A stretch of 15,651 bases of DNA from an uncultured Dechloromonas sp. (GTDB lineage Bacteria; Pseudomonadota; Gammaproteobacteria; Burkholderiales; Rhodocyclaceae). The first letter of the stretch is position 1; every line of letters starts with the position of its first letter. Below the pieces are notes generated by a model that was not told where the DNA came from, made no database searches, and saw only the letters and a list, made by a program, of their open reading frames with translations. Location: contig CAMKYP010000034.1 in assembly GCA_946477505.1 (NCBI GenBank), forward strand, positions 1 to 15,651, read 5' to 3'. The position numbers and the translations under genes were made by a program. Positions 1-7,001 of the stretch are shown piece after piece.

Positions 1-1
1 C

Positions 2-808
2 GGCCACACCTTCAACCTGATCAAGATGTACCGCAACGGGACGATGGAAACGAAGGATAGCGAGCTGAACGGCTTCTCGTTCATGAAGACCTCGTGCATG
101 CACTGCGCCGACCCGTCCTGCGTCTCGGCCTGCCCGGTGTCGGCGATGACCAAGGATCCGGTCACCGGCGTCGTCGGCTACGACGCCGACGCCTGCATCG
201 GCTGCCGCTACTGCGTTGCCGCCTGCCCGTTCGGCATCCCCAAGTACCAGTACGACTCGCCGACCGGCAAGATCGGCAAGTGCGAGCTGTGCCGGCATCG
301 CCACAAGGATGGCCATTATTCGGCCTGTGCCGAAGTTTGCCCGACGGGCGCCACGCTGTTCGGCCGTACCGAGGATCTGCTGGCAGAAGCCAAGCGCCGC
401 CTGGCGCTGAAGCCGGGCGAATGGACGAGCATTCCGCGCGGCCGCCTGCGCCATGCCGAGGAAAAAGTGCTGGTCGGCGGCGAAGACGGCAAGGGGCGGA
501 AGCATCGCCATGGCTGGCGCGACGAGCCGGACCAGAGTTACCAGGCACAGGTCGGCCACTACCTGCAGCACGTCTATGGCGAGCAGGAATATGGTGGCAC
601 GCAGGTGCTCAAGCTGTCGGCGGTGAATTTCCAGAAGGTCGGCATGCCTGACCTGCCGCCGAAATCCTCGGCCGCCACGTCGGAAACCATCCAGCACACG
701 CTGTACGGCGGCCTGATGATGCCGATCGCCGTGCTCGCCGGCCTGACCTGGGTCGCCAAGCGCAATGTGGTGCCGGAAGACGATAACGAGAAGGGAGGGC
801 AGTCATGA
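2..808 (+). CDS. hybA: HybA-type hydrogenase Fe-S electron-transfer subunit (5' partial)
   Basis: Ferredoxin-like subunit that carries electrons between the hydrogenase small subunit and the HybB membrane protein, expected on the periplasmic face. The reading frame is open to the window edge, and the residues before the first ATG (position 26) read as protein in frame, so the gene starts upstream. About 268 residues are visible against roughly 330 in E. coli HybA, so the N-terminal Tat signal and first cluster motif are missing. Visible cysteine motifs in order: CMHCADPSCVSACP, CIGCRYCVAACPFGIPKY and CELC followed by CAEVCPTGA, typical of four-cluster DMSO-reductase/HybA ferredoxins. A hydrophobic segment near the C-terminus (YGGLMMPIAVLAGLTWVA) is the usual HybA membrane anchor. 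The stop overlaps the hybB start (ATGA). Confidence 0.93.
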   Translation, partial: GHTFNLIKMYRNGTMETKDSELNGFSFMKTSCMHCADPSCVSACPVSAMTKDPVTGVVGYDADACIGCRYCVAACPFGIPKYQYDSPTGKIGKCELCRHRHKDGHYSACAEVCPTGATLFGRTEDLLAEAKRRLALKPGEWTSIPRGRLRHAEEKVLVGGEDGKGRKHRHGWRDEPDQSYQAQVGHYLQHVYGEQEYGGTQVLKLSAVNFQKVGMPDLPPKSSAATSETIQHTLYGGLMMPIAVLAGLTWVAKRNVVPEDDNEKGGQS

Positions 809-1965
809 GCGCCCATCATCCCGCCGCCCCGGTCGGCGGCAAGTTGTTCAACTTGCCGGTGATGATCTGCAGCCTGCTGATCGCCGCGATGATCGCCGTG
901 CTTTTCGTCCGGTTCATTTTCGGGCTGGGGGCGGTCACCAACCTCAATGACGGCTACCCGTGGGGCATCTGGGTGGTGTTCGACGTGGTCATCGGTTCGG
1001 CCTTCGCCTGCGGCGGCTTTTCGGTAGCCATGCTGGTCTACATCTTCAATCGTGGCCAGTATCACCCGATGGTGCGTCCGGCACTGCTGGCCTCGCTGTT
1101 CGGCTATACGCTGGCCGGCGTCGGCGTGCTGTTCGACCTCGGCCGCTGGTGGAATTTCTGGCACATCCTGTGGCCGGGCTACGCCAATCCCAATTCGGTG
1201 ATGTTCGAGGTGGCGGTCTGCATCTCGGCCTATATCACCGTGATGTGGATCGAGTTCTCACCGGTCTTCATGGAGCAGTGGGGCTTGAAGGTGCAGAAGA
1301 AGAAACTGGAAAAGGTGTTGTTCTTCTTCATCGCCCTCGGCACCTTGCTGCCGATGATGCACCAGTCTTCGCTCGGCACGCTGCTCGTGGTCATGGGGCC
1401 GCAGGTCAATCCATTGTGGCAGACGCCGGCCGTGCCGCTGCTCTACCTGCTGTCGGCGGTGACCATCGGCTACGGCATCGTGCTCTTCGAGTCCTGCGTG
1501 GCGTCGTCGGCCTACCGTCGTGAAATCGAGCTGCACCTGCTGCAGCCCATGGCCAAGATCATGCTCGGCCTGTTGTCGGTTTTCCTGGTGGTCCGCTTCG
1601 GCGATCTGGTTGTGCGTGGGGCCTTGGGCCACGCGCTGAAGCCGAGCCTGGAAGCTTTCTTTTTCTGGCTGGAAATCGGCTGCTTCTCGCTGCCTTATCT
1701 GCTGGTCGGTACCCACGACGCACGCCGTAACCCGGCCCGGCTGTTCCTGGCCGGCTGCGCCATCATGATGGGTGGCATCCTGCTGCGCGTGAATGGTTTC
1801 CTGATTGGCTACGACACCGGCCTGGGCGTGGATCACGGCTGGAACTATTTCCCGAGCATCGCCGAAATGCTGGTCACCATCGGCATGTTCGCGCTCGAAG
1901 TGCTCGGTTACATCATCATCACCCGCCGCTTCCCGGTTCTGCCCCGGGAAAGCGCGGCACACTGA
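805..1965 (+). CDS. hybB: HybB-type NrfD-family hydrogenase membrane subunit
   Basis: Integral membrane quinone-interacting subunit of the Hyb hydrogenase. It accepts electrons from HybA and reduces the quinone pool, and in E. coli the Hyb complex is thought to couple to proton transfer. The 386-residue length is close to E. coli HybB. About ten hydrophobic segments run through the protein, the first near residues 15-40 (LPVMICSLLIAAMIAVLF), with the family-typical stretches YPWGIWVVFDV, PMMHQSSLGTLLVVMG and RVNGFLIGYD. No haem-ligand pattern of a HupC/HyaC cytochrome b is present, so this is the NrfD/PsrC type. The ATG sits in an ATGA overlap with hybA, which fixes the start, and a GGGAGG-like ribosome site lies just upstream. 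Twenty-one bases separate it from hybC. Confidence 0.95.
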   Translation: MSAHHPAAPVGGKLFNLPVMICSLLIAAMIAVLFVRFIFGLGAVTNLNDGYPWGIWVVFDVVIGSAFACGGFSVAMLVYIFNRGQYHPMVRPALLASLFGYTLAGVGVLFDLGRWWNFWHILWPGYANPNSVMFEVAVCISAYITVMWIEFSPVFMEQWGLKVQKKKLEKVLFFFIALGTLLPMMHQSSLGTLLVVMGPQVNPLWQTPAVPLLYLLSAVTIGYGIVLFESCVASSAYRREIELHLLQPMAKIMLGLLSVFLVVRFGDLVVRGALGHALKPSLEAFFFWLEIGCFSLPYLLVGTHDARRNPARLFLAGCAIMMGGILLRVNGFLIGYDTGLGVDHGWNYFPSIAEMLVTIGMFALEVLGYIIITRRFPVLPRESAAH

Positions 1966-1986
1966 ATTCAGGGATAGGAGAACAAC

Positions 1987-3699
1987 ATGAACAAACGTGT
2001 CACCATCGACCCGGTTACCCGCATTGAGGGCCACCTGCGCGTCGACGTCGAAGTGGACGGCGGCCGCGTCAAGAAGGCCTGGGCTTCGGGCCAGATGTGG
2101 CGGGGGGTTGAGAACATCCTGATCGGCCGCGACCCGCGCGACGCCTGGGCGATCACCCAGCGCATCTGCGGCGTATGCACCACCGTGCATGCCATGGCTT
2201 CAGTGCGCGCCGTCGAGAACGCGCTGCAGCTGGAAATTCCGGTCAACGCCCAGTACATCCGCAACATGATCATGCTGGCCCATGCCGTGCATGACCACAT
2301 CGTCCATTTCTACCACCTGTCGGCACTCGACTGGGTCGACGTGGTCAGCGCGCTGAAGGCGGACCCAGCCAAGACGGCAAGCCTGGCGGAAAGCCTGTCC
2401 AACTGGAGCGGCAATTCCAAGGCCGAGTTCGTCAAGGTGCAGGAGCGCCTGAAGGGATTCGTCGGTACCGGCCAGCTCGGCATCTTCACCAACGGCTACT
2501 GGGGCCACCCGGCCATGAAGCTGACGCCGGAAGGGAACCTGCTCGCCGTGTCGCATTACCTGCAGGCGCTGGAAGTGCAGCGCTATGCGAGCAAGATCGT
2601 TTCCGTGCTCGGCTCCAAGTCGCCGCACATCCAGAACGTCGCGGTCGGCGGCGTGGCCAACCCGCTGTCGGTCGATTCGCAGTCGGTGCTGACCATCGAG
2701 CGCCTGCTGGCGATCAAGGAATGGATGCTCAAGCTGGAAGACTTCGTCAAGAATGTCTACCTGATCGACGTCGGCGCCATCGGCGGGTTCTATGCCGACT
2801 GGACCAAGCATGGCCGCGGCATCACCGATTACCTGTGCGTGCCGGACATTCCCCTGGACGGCAAGGGGACGCAGTTTGCCCTGCCCGGTGGCTACATCGA
2901 AGGTGGCAAGCTGGAAAGCTACAAGCCGATCACCAGCTTCAACGACAAGTATTTCACTGACGGCGTTTCGGAGGCGATCAAGCACTCCTGGTACGACTAC
3001 AGCGGCGGCAACGACAAGTCGCTGCATCCGTACAAGGGGGAAACCACGCCGAACTACACCGATTTCCAGGACGATGGCAAATATAGCTGGCTCAAGTCGC
3101 CGACCTTCTACGGCAAGGCGATGCAGGTCGGGCCGCTGCCGCGCGTGCTCAACATGCTGGCCGCCGGCCACGAGCCGACCAAGAAGTACGCCACGGCAGC
3201 ACTCGACCTCGTCTCCAAGGTGGCCGGCGCCAAGGTGGGCGTCGAGGCGCTGCATTCGACCATCGGCCGTCATGCGGCGCGTGCCGTCGGCTGCGCGGTA
3301 CAGGTCGACGAGCTGATCAACCAGTGGGATCTGCTGCTCGCCAACATGGCCAAGGGCGACCTGAAGACCTTCAACAAGCCGGTCTTCCCCAAGGGCGAGC
3401 AGATGGGGGTTGGCTTCCACGAGGCGCCGCGCGGCGTGCTGTCGCACTGGATCGTCATCGAATCCGGCAAGATCAAGAACTACCAGTGCGTCGTGCCGAC
3501 GACCTGGAATGCCGCGCCGCGCAACGAGAAGGATCAGCCGGGTGCGTACGAGGCCTGCCTGCTCGACAACCCGGTGGCCGATCCCGAGAAGCCGCTGGAA
3601 GTGCTGCGCACGGTGCATTCCTTCGATCCCTGCCTGGCCTGCGCTGTGCATGTGGTCGATCAGGAGAACAACCCGGTCGTCACCGTGAAGGCGGCTTGA
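1987..3699 (+). CDS. hybC: [NiFe] uptake hydrogenase large subunit, Hyb type (precursor)
   Basis: Catalytic large subunit that binds the NiFe(CN)2CO centre and oxidises H2; it is co-exported with the small subunit through the latter's Tat signal. It is 570 residues, matching E. coli HybC (about 567). The N-terminal ligand motif RICGVCTTVH holds Cys61 and Cys64. The C-terminal motif DPCLACAVH holds Cys549 and Cys552 and ends at His555. A 15-residue tail (VVDQENNPVVTVKAA) follows, the pro-peptide expected to be removed by HybD after nickel insertion. The gas-channel positions carry the ordinary Val63 and the Leu of HFYHLSALDWVD, unlike the sensor subunit HoxC in this window. The start is supported by AGGAG about 6 bases before the ATG (gggataggagaacaac). 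The small-subunit gene is not in the window and should lie upstream of hybA. Confidence 0.97.
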   Translation: MNKRVTIDPVTRIEGHLRVDVEVDGGRVKKAWASGQMWRGVENILIGRDPRDAWAITQRICGVCTTVHAMASVRAVENALQLEIPVNAQYIRNMIMLAHAVHDHIVHFYHLSALDWVDVVSALKADPAKTASLAESLSNWSGNSKAEFVKVQERLKGFVGTGQLGIFTNGYWGHPAMKLTPEGNLLAVSHYLQALEVQRYASKIVSVLGSKSPHIQNVAVGGVANPLSVDSQSVLTIERLLAIKEWMLKLEDFVKNVYLIDVGAIGGFYADWTKHGRGITDYLCVPDIPLDGKGTQFALPGGYIEGGKLESYKPITSFNDKYFTDGVSEAIKHSWYDYSGGNDKSLHPYKGETTPNYTDFQDDGKYSWLKSPTFYGKAMQVGPLPRVLNMLAAGHEPTKKYATAALDLVSKVAGAKVGVEALHSTIGRHAARAVGCAVQVDELINQWDLLLANMAKGDLKTFNKPVFPKGEQMGVGFHEAPRGVLSHWIVIESGKIKNYQCVVPTTWNAAPRNEKDQPGAYEACLLDNPVADPEKPLEVLRTVHSFDPCLACAVHVVDQENNPVVTVKAA

Positions 3700-3725
3700 T
3701 CGACAACAAACCAACTCTGCGTTTG

Positions 3726-3755
3726 GGGCGCGACAATGCTCGCGCCCTCTTTTTT
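3726..3755 (+). terminator. Rho-independent terminator-like hairpin between hybC and hybD
   Basis: GGGCGCGA (3726-3733) and TCGCGCCC (3740-3747) form a perfect 8-bp stem around the 6-base loop CAATGC, followed at once by TCTTTTTT (3748-3755). This is a textbook intrinsic terminator. It lies 26 bases after the hybC stop and ends 10 bases before the hybD start. It probably reduces readthrough from the structural genes into the maturation genes; whether it is complete or partial cannot be judged from sequence. Confidence 0.82.
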
Positions 3756-3765
3756 GGATAGCAAC

Positions 3766-4245
3766 ATGCGCATCGTCGTACTCGGTATCGGCAACATTCT
3801 TCTCACCGACGAAGGTGTCGGCGTACGGACCATCGAAGCCCTGGAACGCGACTACGTGCTGCCGCCCGAGGTGGAGGTCATCGACGGCGGCACCTGTGGC
3901 ATGGAAATGCTGGAGCAGCTGGAAAACCTCGACGGCCTGATCGTCGTCGATTGCGTGCGGGCCAAGCAGCCGCCGGCGACGCCGATCCTGCTCAAGGGCG
4001 AGGATGTGCCGGTCTTCTTCAAGACCAAGCTGTCGCCGCACCAGGTCAGCCTGTCCGACGTGCTGGCCAGCCTGGAATTCACTGGCCGGGCACCGAAATC
4101 GATCGCCATCGTCGGCATGCAGCCGGTGTCGATGTCGCTCGGGATGGAGTTGTCGCCGGAAGTCGAAGCCCGGGTTCCGGAGTTGGTGGCGATGACGGTG
4201 GCCGAACTGGCTGCCCTGGGCATCGCAGCGGAGGCACGCGACTGA
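3766..4245 (+). CDS. hybD: HybD-type hydrogenase maturation endopeptidase
   Basis: Cytosolic nickel-dependent endopeptidase that cleaves the C-terminal tail of the hydrogenase large subunit after NiFe insertion. The protein is 159 residues from the ATG at 3766, close to E. coli HybD (164). It begins MRIVVLGIGNILLTDEGVG, the family N-terminus. The three metal ligands of HybD are visible: Glu16 (in LTDEGVG), Asp62 (in IVVDC) and His92 (in LSPHQ). An in-frame ATG at 3736 would add ten residues, but it lies inside the terminator loop and precedes a canonical start, so 3766 is preferred. Only a weak GGA lies ahead of this ATG. The stop and the next gene's start share a base (TGATG). Its substrate here is most likely HybC, since HoxC has no tail to cut. 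Confidence 0.94.
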   Translation: MRIVVLGIGNILLTDEGVGVRTIEALERDYVLPPEVEVIDGGTCGMEMLEQLENLDGLIVVDCVRAKQPPATPILLKGEDVPVFFKTKLSPHQVSLSDVLASLEFTGRAPKSIAIVGMQPVSMSLGMELSPEVEARVPELVAMTVAELAALGIAAEARD

Positions 4246-4535
4246 TGTGCCTGTCGATTCCGAAGCGCGTTGTCGAATGGGAAGGCAGCGGCGACAATGC
4301 CGGTGATTTCGCCTGGGTCGAGCGCGATGGCCAGCGCGAGCGCATCAACATGATGCTGATCGGGCCGCAGCCGGTTGGTAGCTGGGTGCTGACTTCGCTC
4401 GGCCTGGCCAAGGAGGTGGTCGAGGACGAGCAGCGGCTGTTGATCGAAGATGCGCTCTCGGCCCTGGCGGCGTCGCTCGAAGGCGATTTCGACCCGAGCC
4501 AGCACTTTCAGGATTTGAACCGACCGCATGACTGA
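4245..4535 (+). CDS. HypC/HybG/HupF-family hydrogenase maturation chaperone (paralog 1)
   Basis: Small chaperone of the HypC family (96 residues). It starts MCLSIPKRVVEWEGSGDNAG, with the invariant Cys2 that in HypC binds the HypD complex and the iron/large-subunit precursor. The family core is visible (a beta-rich N-terminal half, then LLIGPQPVGSWVL-like and LGLAKEVVEDEQ segments). The C-terminus is longer than in the second HypC at 5133 and ends in an acidic stretch DFDPSQHFQDLNRPHD. Position between hybD and hybE corresponds to a chaperone dedicated to HybC, comparable to HybG or HupF. The start is the ATG overlapping the hybD stop, and the end overlaps hybE by 8 bases, so the three genes are translationally coupled. 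I leave the symbol blank because hybG, hupF and hypC cannot be separated by sight. Confidence 0.88.
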   Translation: MCLSIPKRVVEWEGSGDNAGDFAWVERDGQRERINMMLIGPQPVGSWVLTSLGLAKEVVEDEQRLLIEDALSALAASLEGDFDPSQHFQDLNRPHD

Positions 4536-5079
4536 ACGCATTCGCCAACCCGCGCTGAAGCCACCTCCCATTCGCCCGGCTGTTCCGCGCGAAGACGACC
4601 CGACGGCTTTTCTCGAAGCCCACTATCGGCATGTGTGGGAAACGCGCATGCACGATTTGCCCTTCGTGAATACGGCCCTGTCCGTCGAAGCGATCGGCTT
4701 TCAACGCTTGGACGGTGATTGGCTGGGCGTGGTCATCACGCCCTGGTTTCTCAACCTGCTGCTGGTTTCCGGAGGCGGCGAACTATGGGGCGATATTCCA
4801 GCCGGCGAGCGGCGCTATCTGAGTCTGCCCTGCGGAACGATGCAGTTCATCGCCGACGACGATCCCGACATCGGGCCTTACCAGTATTGCCCGCTAATCG
4901 CGCCGGTCAGCAATCTGCCGGACATGGCAATGGCGCGCCATGTTGCGGTCGATGCGATCAAGACCGTTTTTTCGGTTCCGGCGACTGTGCCGGAAGCCGT
5001 GCCGCAAGCGCCTGTAGTCGAAAAAACCGAAGTCTCCCGCCGCGGCTTTTTCCGTCGTCTCGCCGGCAAGCGAAATTGA
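4528..5079 (+). CDS. hybE: HybE/HupJ-family [NiFe]-hydrogenase assembly chaperone
   Basis: Cytosolic assembly factor. In E. coli HybE binds the small subunit of hydrogenase 2 and holds back export until maturation is complete. The 183-residue protein has the family core: FVNTALSVEAIGF, LGVVITPWFLNLLLV, LPCGTMQFIADDD and YQYCPLIAPV (approximate residues 45-130). After a Pro/Ala/Val-rich linker it ends with SRRGFFRRLAGKRN (residues 170-183), which resembles a twin-arginine motif but sits at the C-terminus with no hydrophobic segment after it. The start overlaps the previous gene by 8 bases. HybO, its presumed partner, must lie outside the window. Confidence 0.92.
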   Translation: MTERIRQPALKPPPIRPAVPREDDPTAFLEAHYRHVWETRMHDLPFVNTALSVEAIGFQRLDGDWLGVVITPWFLNLLLVSGGGELWGDIPAGERRYLSLPCGTMQFIADDDPDIGPYQYCPLIAPVSNLPDMAMARHVAVDAIKTVFSVPATVPEAVPQAPVVEKTEVSRRGFFRRLAGKRN

Positions 5080-5132
5080 ACGCGGCAGGTTAGACTCTGC
5101 CTTAATAAAAACGATATCGAGGAGCAACGCGG

Positions 5133-5381
5133 ATGTGTCTCGCGATCCCCGCGCAGGTGGTCGAACTGCGCCCCGACGACAATGCCCTGGTCGATCTGGC
5201 CGGGGTCAAGAAGGAAATCTCGCTGGCCTTGCTCGAAGGTGTGGCGGTGGGCGACTACGTGATCGTCCATGTCGGCTATGCGCTGAACAAGCTGGACCCC
5301 GATGAGGCCGCCAGGACGCTCAAGCTGTTCGCCGAAATGGGCACGTTGACGCCCGATGGCGACGGCTTCACGGTCCACTGA
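5133..5381 (+). CDS. hypC: HypC hydrogenase maturation chaperone (paralog 2)
   Basis: An 82-residue HypC-family chaperone. It forms the scaffold complex with HypD on which the Fe(CN)2CO moiety is assembled and then transfers it to the large-subunit precursor. It begins MCLAIPAQVVEL with the essential Cys2, followed by VDLAGVKKEISLALLEGVAVGDYVIVHVGYALNKLD split over the usual HypC beta-barrel and helix. The length is the standard one for HypC. The start is well fixed by GAGGAG at 5119-5124, 8 bases before the ATG. A 53-base gap separates it from hybE, so it may begin a second transcription unit, hypCDE. The stop is 3 bases before hypD. Confidence 0.95.
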   Translation: MCLAIPAQVVELRPDDNALVDLAGVKKEISLALLEGVAVGDYVIVHVGYALNKLDPDEAARTLKLFAEMGTLTPDGDGFTVH

Positions 5382-5384
5382 GCC

Positions 5385-6512
5385 ATGAAGTACATCGACG
5401 AATACCGCGACGGCGAGGTTGCGCAGACGCTGGCGGCCGCCATTCGCGCCGAGGCCGACCCGGCGCGCAGCTACCACTTCATGGAATTCTGTGGCGGCCA
5501 TACCCACGCCATTTCGCGTTATGGCGTCTCCGATTTGCTGCCGGCCAACGTCAAGATGATCCATGGTCCCGGCTGCCCGGTCTGCGTGCTGCCCATCGGC
5601 CGTGTCGACCAGGCGATTCGCCTGGCGCTGGAGCAGGGCGTCACCTTGTGCACCTATGGTGACTGCCTGCGCGTGCCGGCTTCCGATGCCCTGTCGCTGA
5701 TGAAGGCCAAGGCGAAGGGCGGCGACATCCGCATGGTCTATTCGAGCGCCGATGCGGTGGCGCTGGCGCAAAAGAACCCGGACAAGCAGGTCGTCTTCTT
5801 CGCCATCGGCTTCGAGACGACGACGCCGCCGACGGCGGTTGCGATCAAGCAGGCGGCGGCGCTCGGCCTGAAGAATTTTTCCGTACTGTGCTGCCACGTG
5901 CTCACCCCGTCGGCCATTTCCAGCATTCTCGAATCACCGGAAGTGCGCCAGTGGGGCACCGTGCCGCTCGACGGCTTCATCGGCCCGGCACACGTGTCGA
6001 CGATCATCGGCAGTCGCCCCTATGAGTTCTTCGCCGAGGAATATCGCAAGCCGGTGGTCATTGCCGGTTTCGAGCCGCTCGACGTGATGCAGGCGATCAA
6101 GATGCTGATCCGTCAGGTCAACGAAGGCCGGGCCGAGGTCGAGAACGAATTCGCCCGCGCCGTCAGCCGCGACGGCAACCTCAAGGCGCAGCAACTGGTT
6201 GCCGAGGTGTTCGAGATGCGCAAGCATTTCGAGTGGCGCGGTTTGAACGTGCTTCCCTATTCCGCGCTGCGCATTCGCAGCCAGTTCGCCGAATTTGACG
6301 CCGAAAAGCGTTTTCCGCTCGGTTATGCCTCGGTTCCGGACCACAAGGCTTGCGAGTGCGGGGCGATCCTGCGCGGCGTCAAGCGGCCGCAAGACTGCAA
6401 GATCTTTGGGACGGTGTGTACGCCGGAGAATCCGGTTGGATCGTGCATGGTGTCGTCGGAGGGGGCTTGCGCGGCGCACTATACCTATGGGCGGTATAAG
6501 GATGTGGCCTGA
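5385..6512 (+). CDS. hypD: HypD Fe-S hydrogenase maturation protein
   Basis: Scaffold of the iron-cyanide assembly complex with HypC; it receives cyanide from HypE and builds Fe(CN)2CO. The 375-residue length is normal. Conserved sites visible: FMEFCGGHTHAISRYG (Cys36), HGPGCPVCVLP (Cys64 and Cys67, a thiol-redox CxxC), and a C-terminal cysteine-rich region with ACECG, CKIFGTVC and GSCMVSSEGACAAHY that supplies the [4Fe-4S] cluster. The start ATG is 3 bases after the hypC stop, with only a weak ribosome site, so coupling to hypC is likely. Downstream, a 489-base gap with an inverted-repeat element separates it from hypE, its functional partner. Confidence 0.96.
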   Translation: MKYIDEYRDGEVAQTLAAAIRAEADPARSYHFMEFCGGHTHAISRYGVSDLLPANVKMIHGPGCPVCVLPIGRVDQAIRLALEQGVTLCTYGDCLRVPASDALSLMKAKAKGGDIRMVYSSADAVALAQKNPDKQVVFFAIGFETTTPPTAVAIKQAAALGLKNFSVLCCHVLTPSAISSILESPEVRQWGTVPLDGFIGPAHVSTIIGSRPYEFFAEEYRKPVVIAGFEPLDVMQAIKMLIRQVNEGRAEVENEFARAVSRDGNLKAQQLVAEVFEMRKHFEWRGLNVLPYSALRIRSQFAEFDAEKRFPLGYASVPDHKACECGAILRGVKRPQDCKIFGTVCTPENPVGSCMVSSEGACAAHYTYGRYKDVA

Positions 6513-6556
6513 GGTGGTTCTCTCGCTTGATGCGTGGGCGGGGTTTCAACTGCAGT

Positions 6557-6627
6557 TTTCCGCCTTGAGGGCGGGCGTACTTTCTTTTGCTTCGCCAAAA
6601 GAAAGTAGCCAAAGAAAAGGCGACCCC
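6557..6627 (+). repeat. Left terminal inverted repeat, with internal hairpin
   Basis: The left arm pairs with 6863-6934 in inverted orientation. A 28-base core (6580-6607) is identical in both arms; over the whole arm about ten mismatches and one 1-base gap separate them. The core is itself a palindrome: TACTTTCTTTTG (6578-6589), loop CTTCGC, CAAAAGAAAGTA (6596-6607), giving a perfect 12-bp stem. Confidence 0.88.
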
Positions 6628-6862
6628 AGCTTACGCGGTCGGCTTACGCCGACTTCCCTGTGCTACTCGCTGCCGGCGGGGGCTGCGGAAATCGGGCTGC
6701 GCCCTCAGACAGTCCTCGCCCTTTTCCCGCCGGCAGCTGCGTTGCTCGGCGCTGCAGATGGGGACCCGAAAGGCGTCGCGGGAACGGGCATCGTCCGCCA
6801 ACATGAATGCCCTCTTCGATTACTGAAGAGCTCAAATTCCAGGGGCACTACCGGTCAAACCC

Positions 6863-6934
6863 GGGGTCGCTTTTTCTTTGCTTACTTTCTTTTGGCGAAG
6901 CAAAAGAAAGTGAGAGGCCCCGCAAGGGCGGAAA
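6863..6934 (-). repeat. Right terminal inverted repeat, with internal hairpin
   Basis: Inverted copy of 6557-6627, core at 6883-6910. Its own hairpin has the stem ACTTTCTTTTG (6884-6894), loop GCGAAG, CAAAAGAAAGT (6901-6911). The arm ends in ggcggaaa, the complement of the left arm's opening tttccgcc. Confidence 0.88.
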
Positions 6935-7001
6935 GCACCGTATGCAATCAGAACCCCTATCGGCATAGCCAAAACCGCCCAAATAATCATCACCCCAGCC
7001 C

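Larger units (their letters stand above)
6557..6934. repeat. 378-bp non-coding inverted-repeat (MITE-like) element between hypD and hypE
   Basis: The 489-base gap between hypD and hypE is mostly one element. Its two ends (6557-6627 and 6863-6934) are inverted copies of about 71 bases. The interior (6628-6862) holds a second inverted pair, CTGCCGGCGGG at 6670-6680 and CCCGCCGGCAG at 6726-6736. No transposase-like frame is seen. Terminal inverted repeats plus a short non-coding core suggest a non-autonomous mobile element or a dispersed structured repeat. I see no clear target-site duplication at the edges. From memory, similar 'AAAGAAAGTAGCCAAAGAAAA' blocks recur in betaproteobacterial genomes, but this cannot be verified here. 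The flanks 6513-6556 and 6935-7001 hold nothing I recognise. Confidence 0.8.

Noticed and set aside
594..612. Sigma-54-like TGGCAC...TGCT inside hybA
   Set aside because: The spacing between the GG and GC elements is 9 instead of 10 bases and it is inside a coding region.
3697..3708. An 11-base string TTGATCGACAA just after hybC that recurs just after hoxC (about 14020-14030)
   Set aside because: Shared 11-mers are expected by chance in a window of this length; no wider similarity around them.
3736..3765. Upstream ATG extension of HybD
   Set aside because: It lies in the terminator hairpin loop and adds ten non-conserved residues before the canonical MRIVVLGIGN start.
2200..4041. 613-residue minus-strand open frame over hybC and hybD
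   Set aside because: Antisense shadow of two clearly recognised genes in high-GC sequence, with His/Arg/Asp-rich low-complexity composition.
5084..5101. Small hairpin GGCAG/CTGCC between hybE and hypC
   Set aside because: The stem is only 5 bp and the following bases are A-rich rather than a T run, so it is not a terminator on the + strand.
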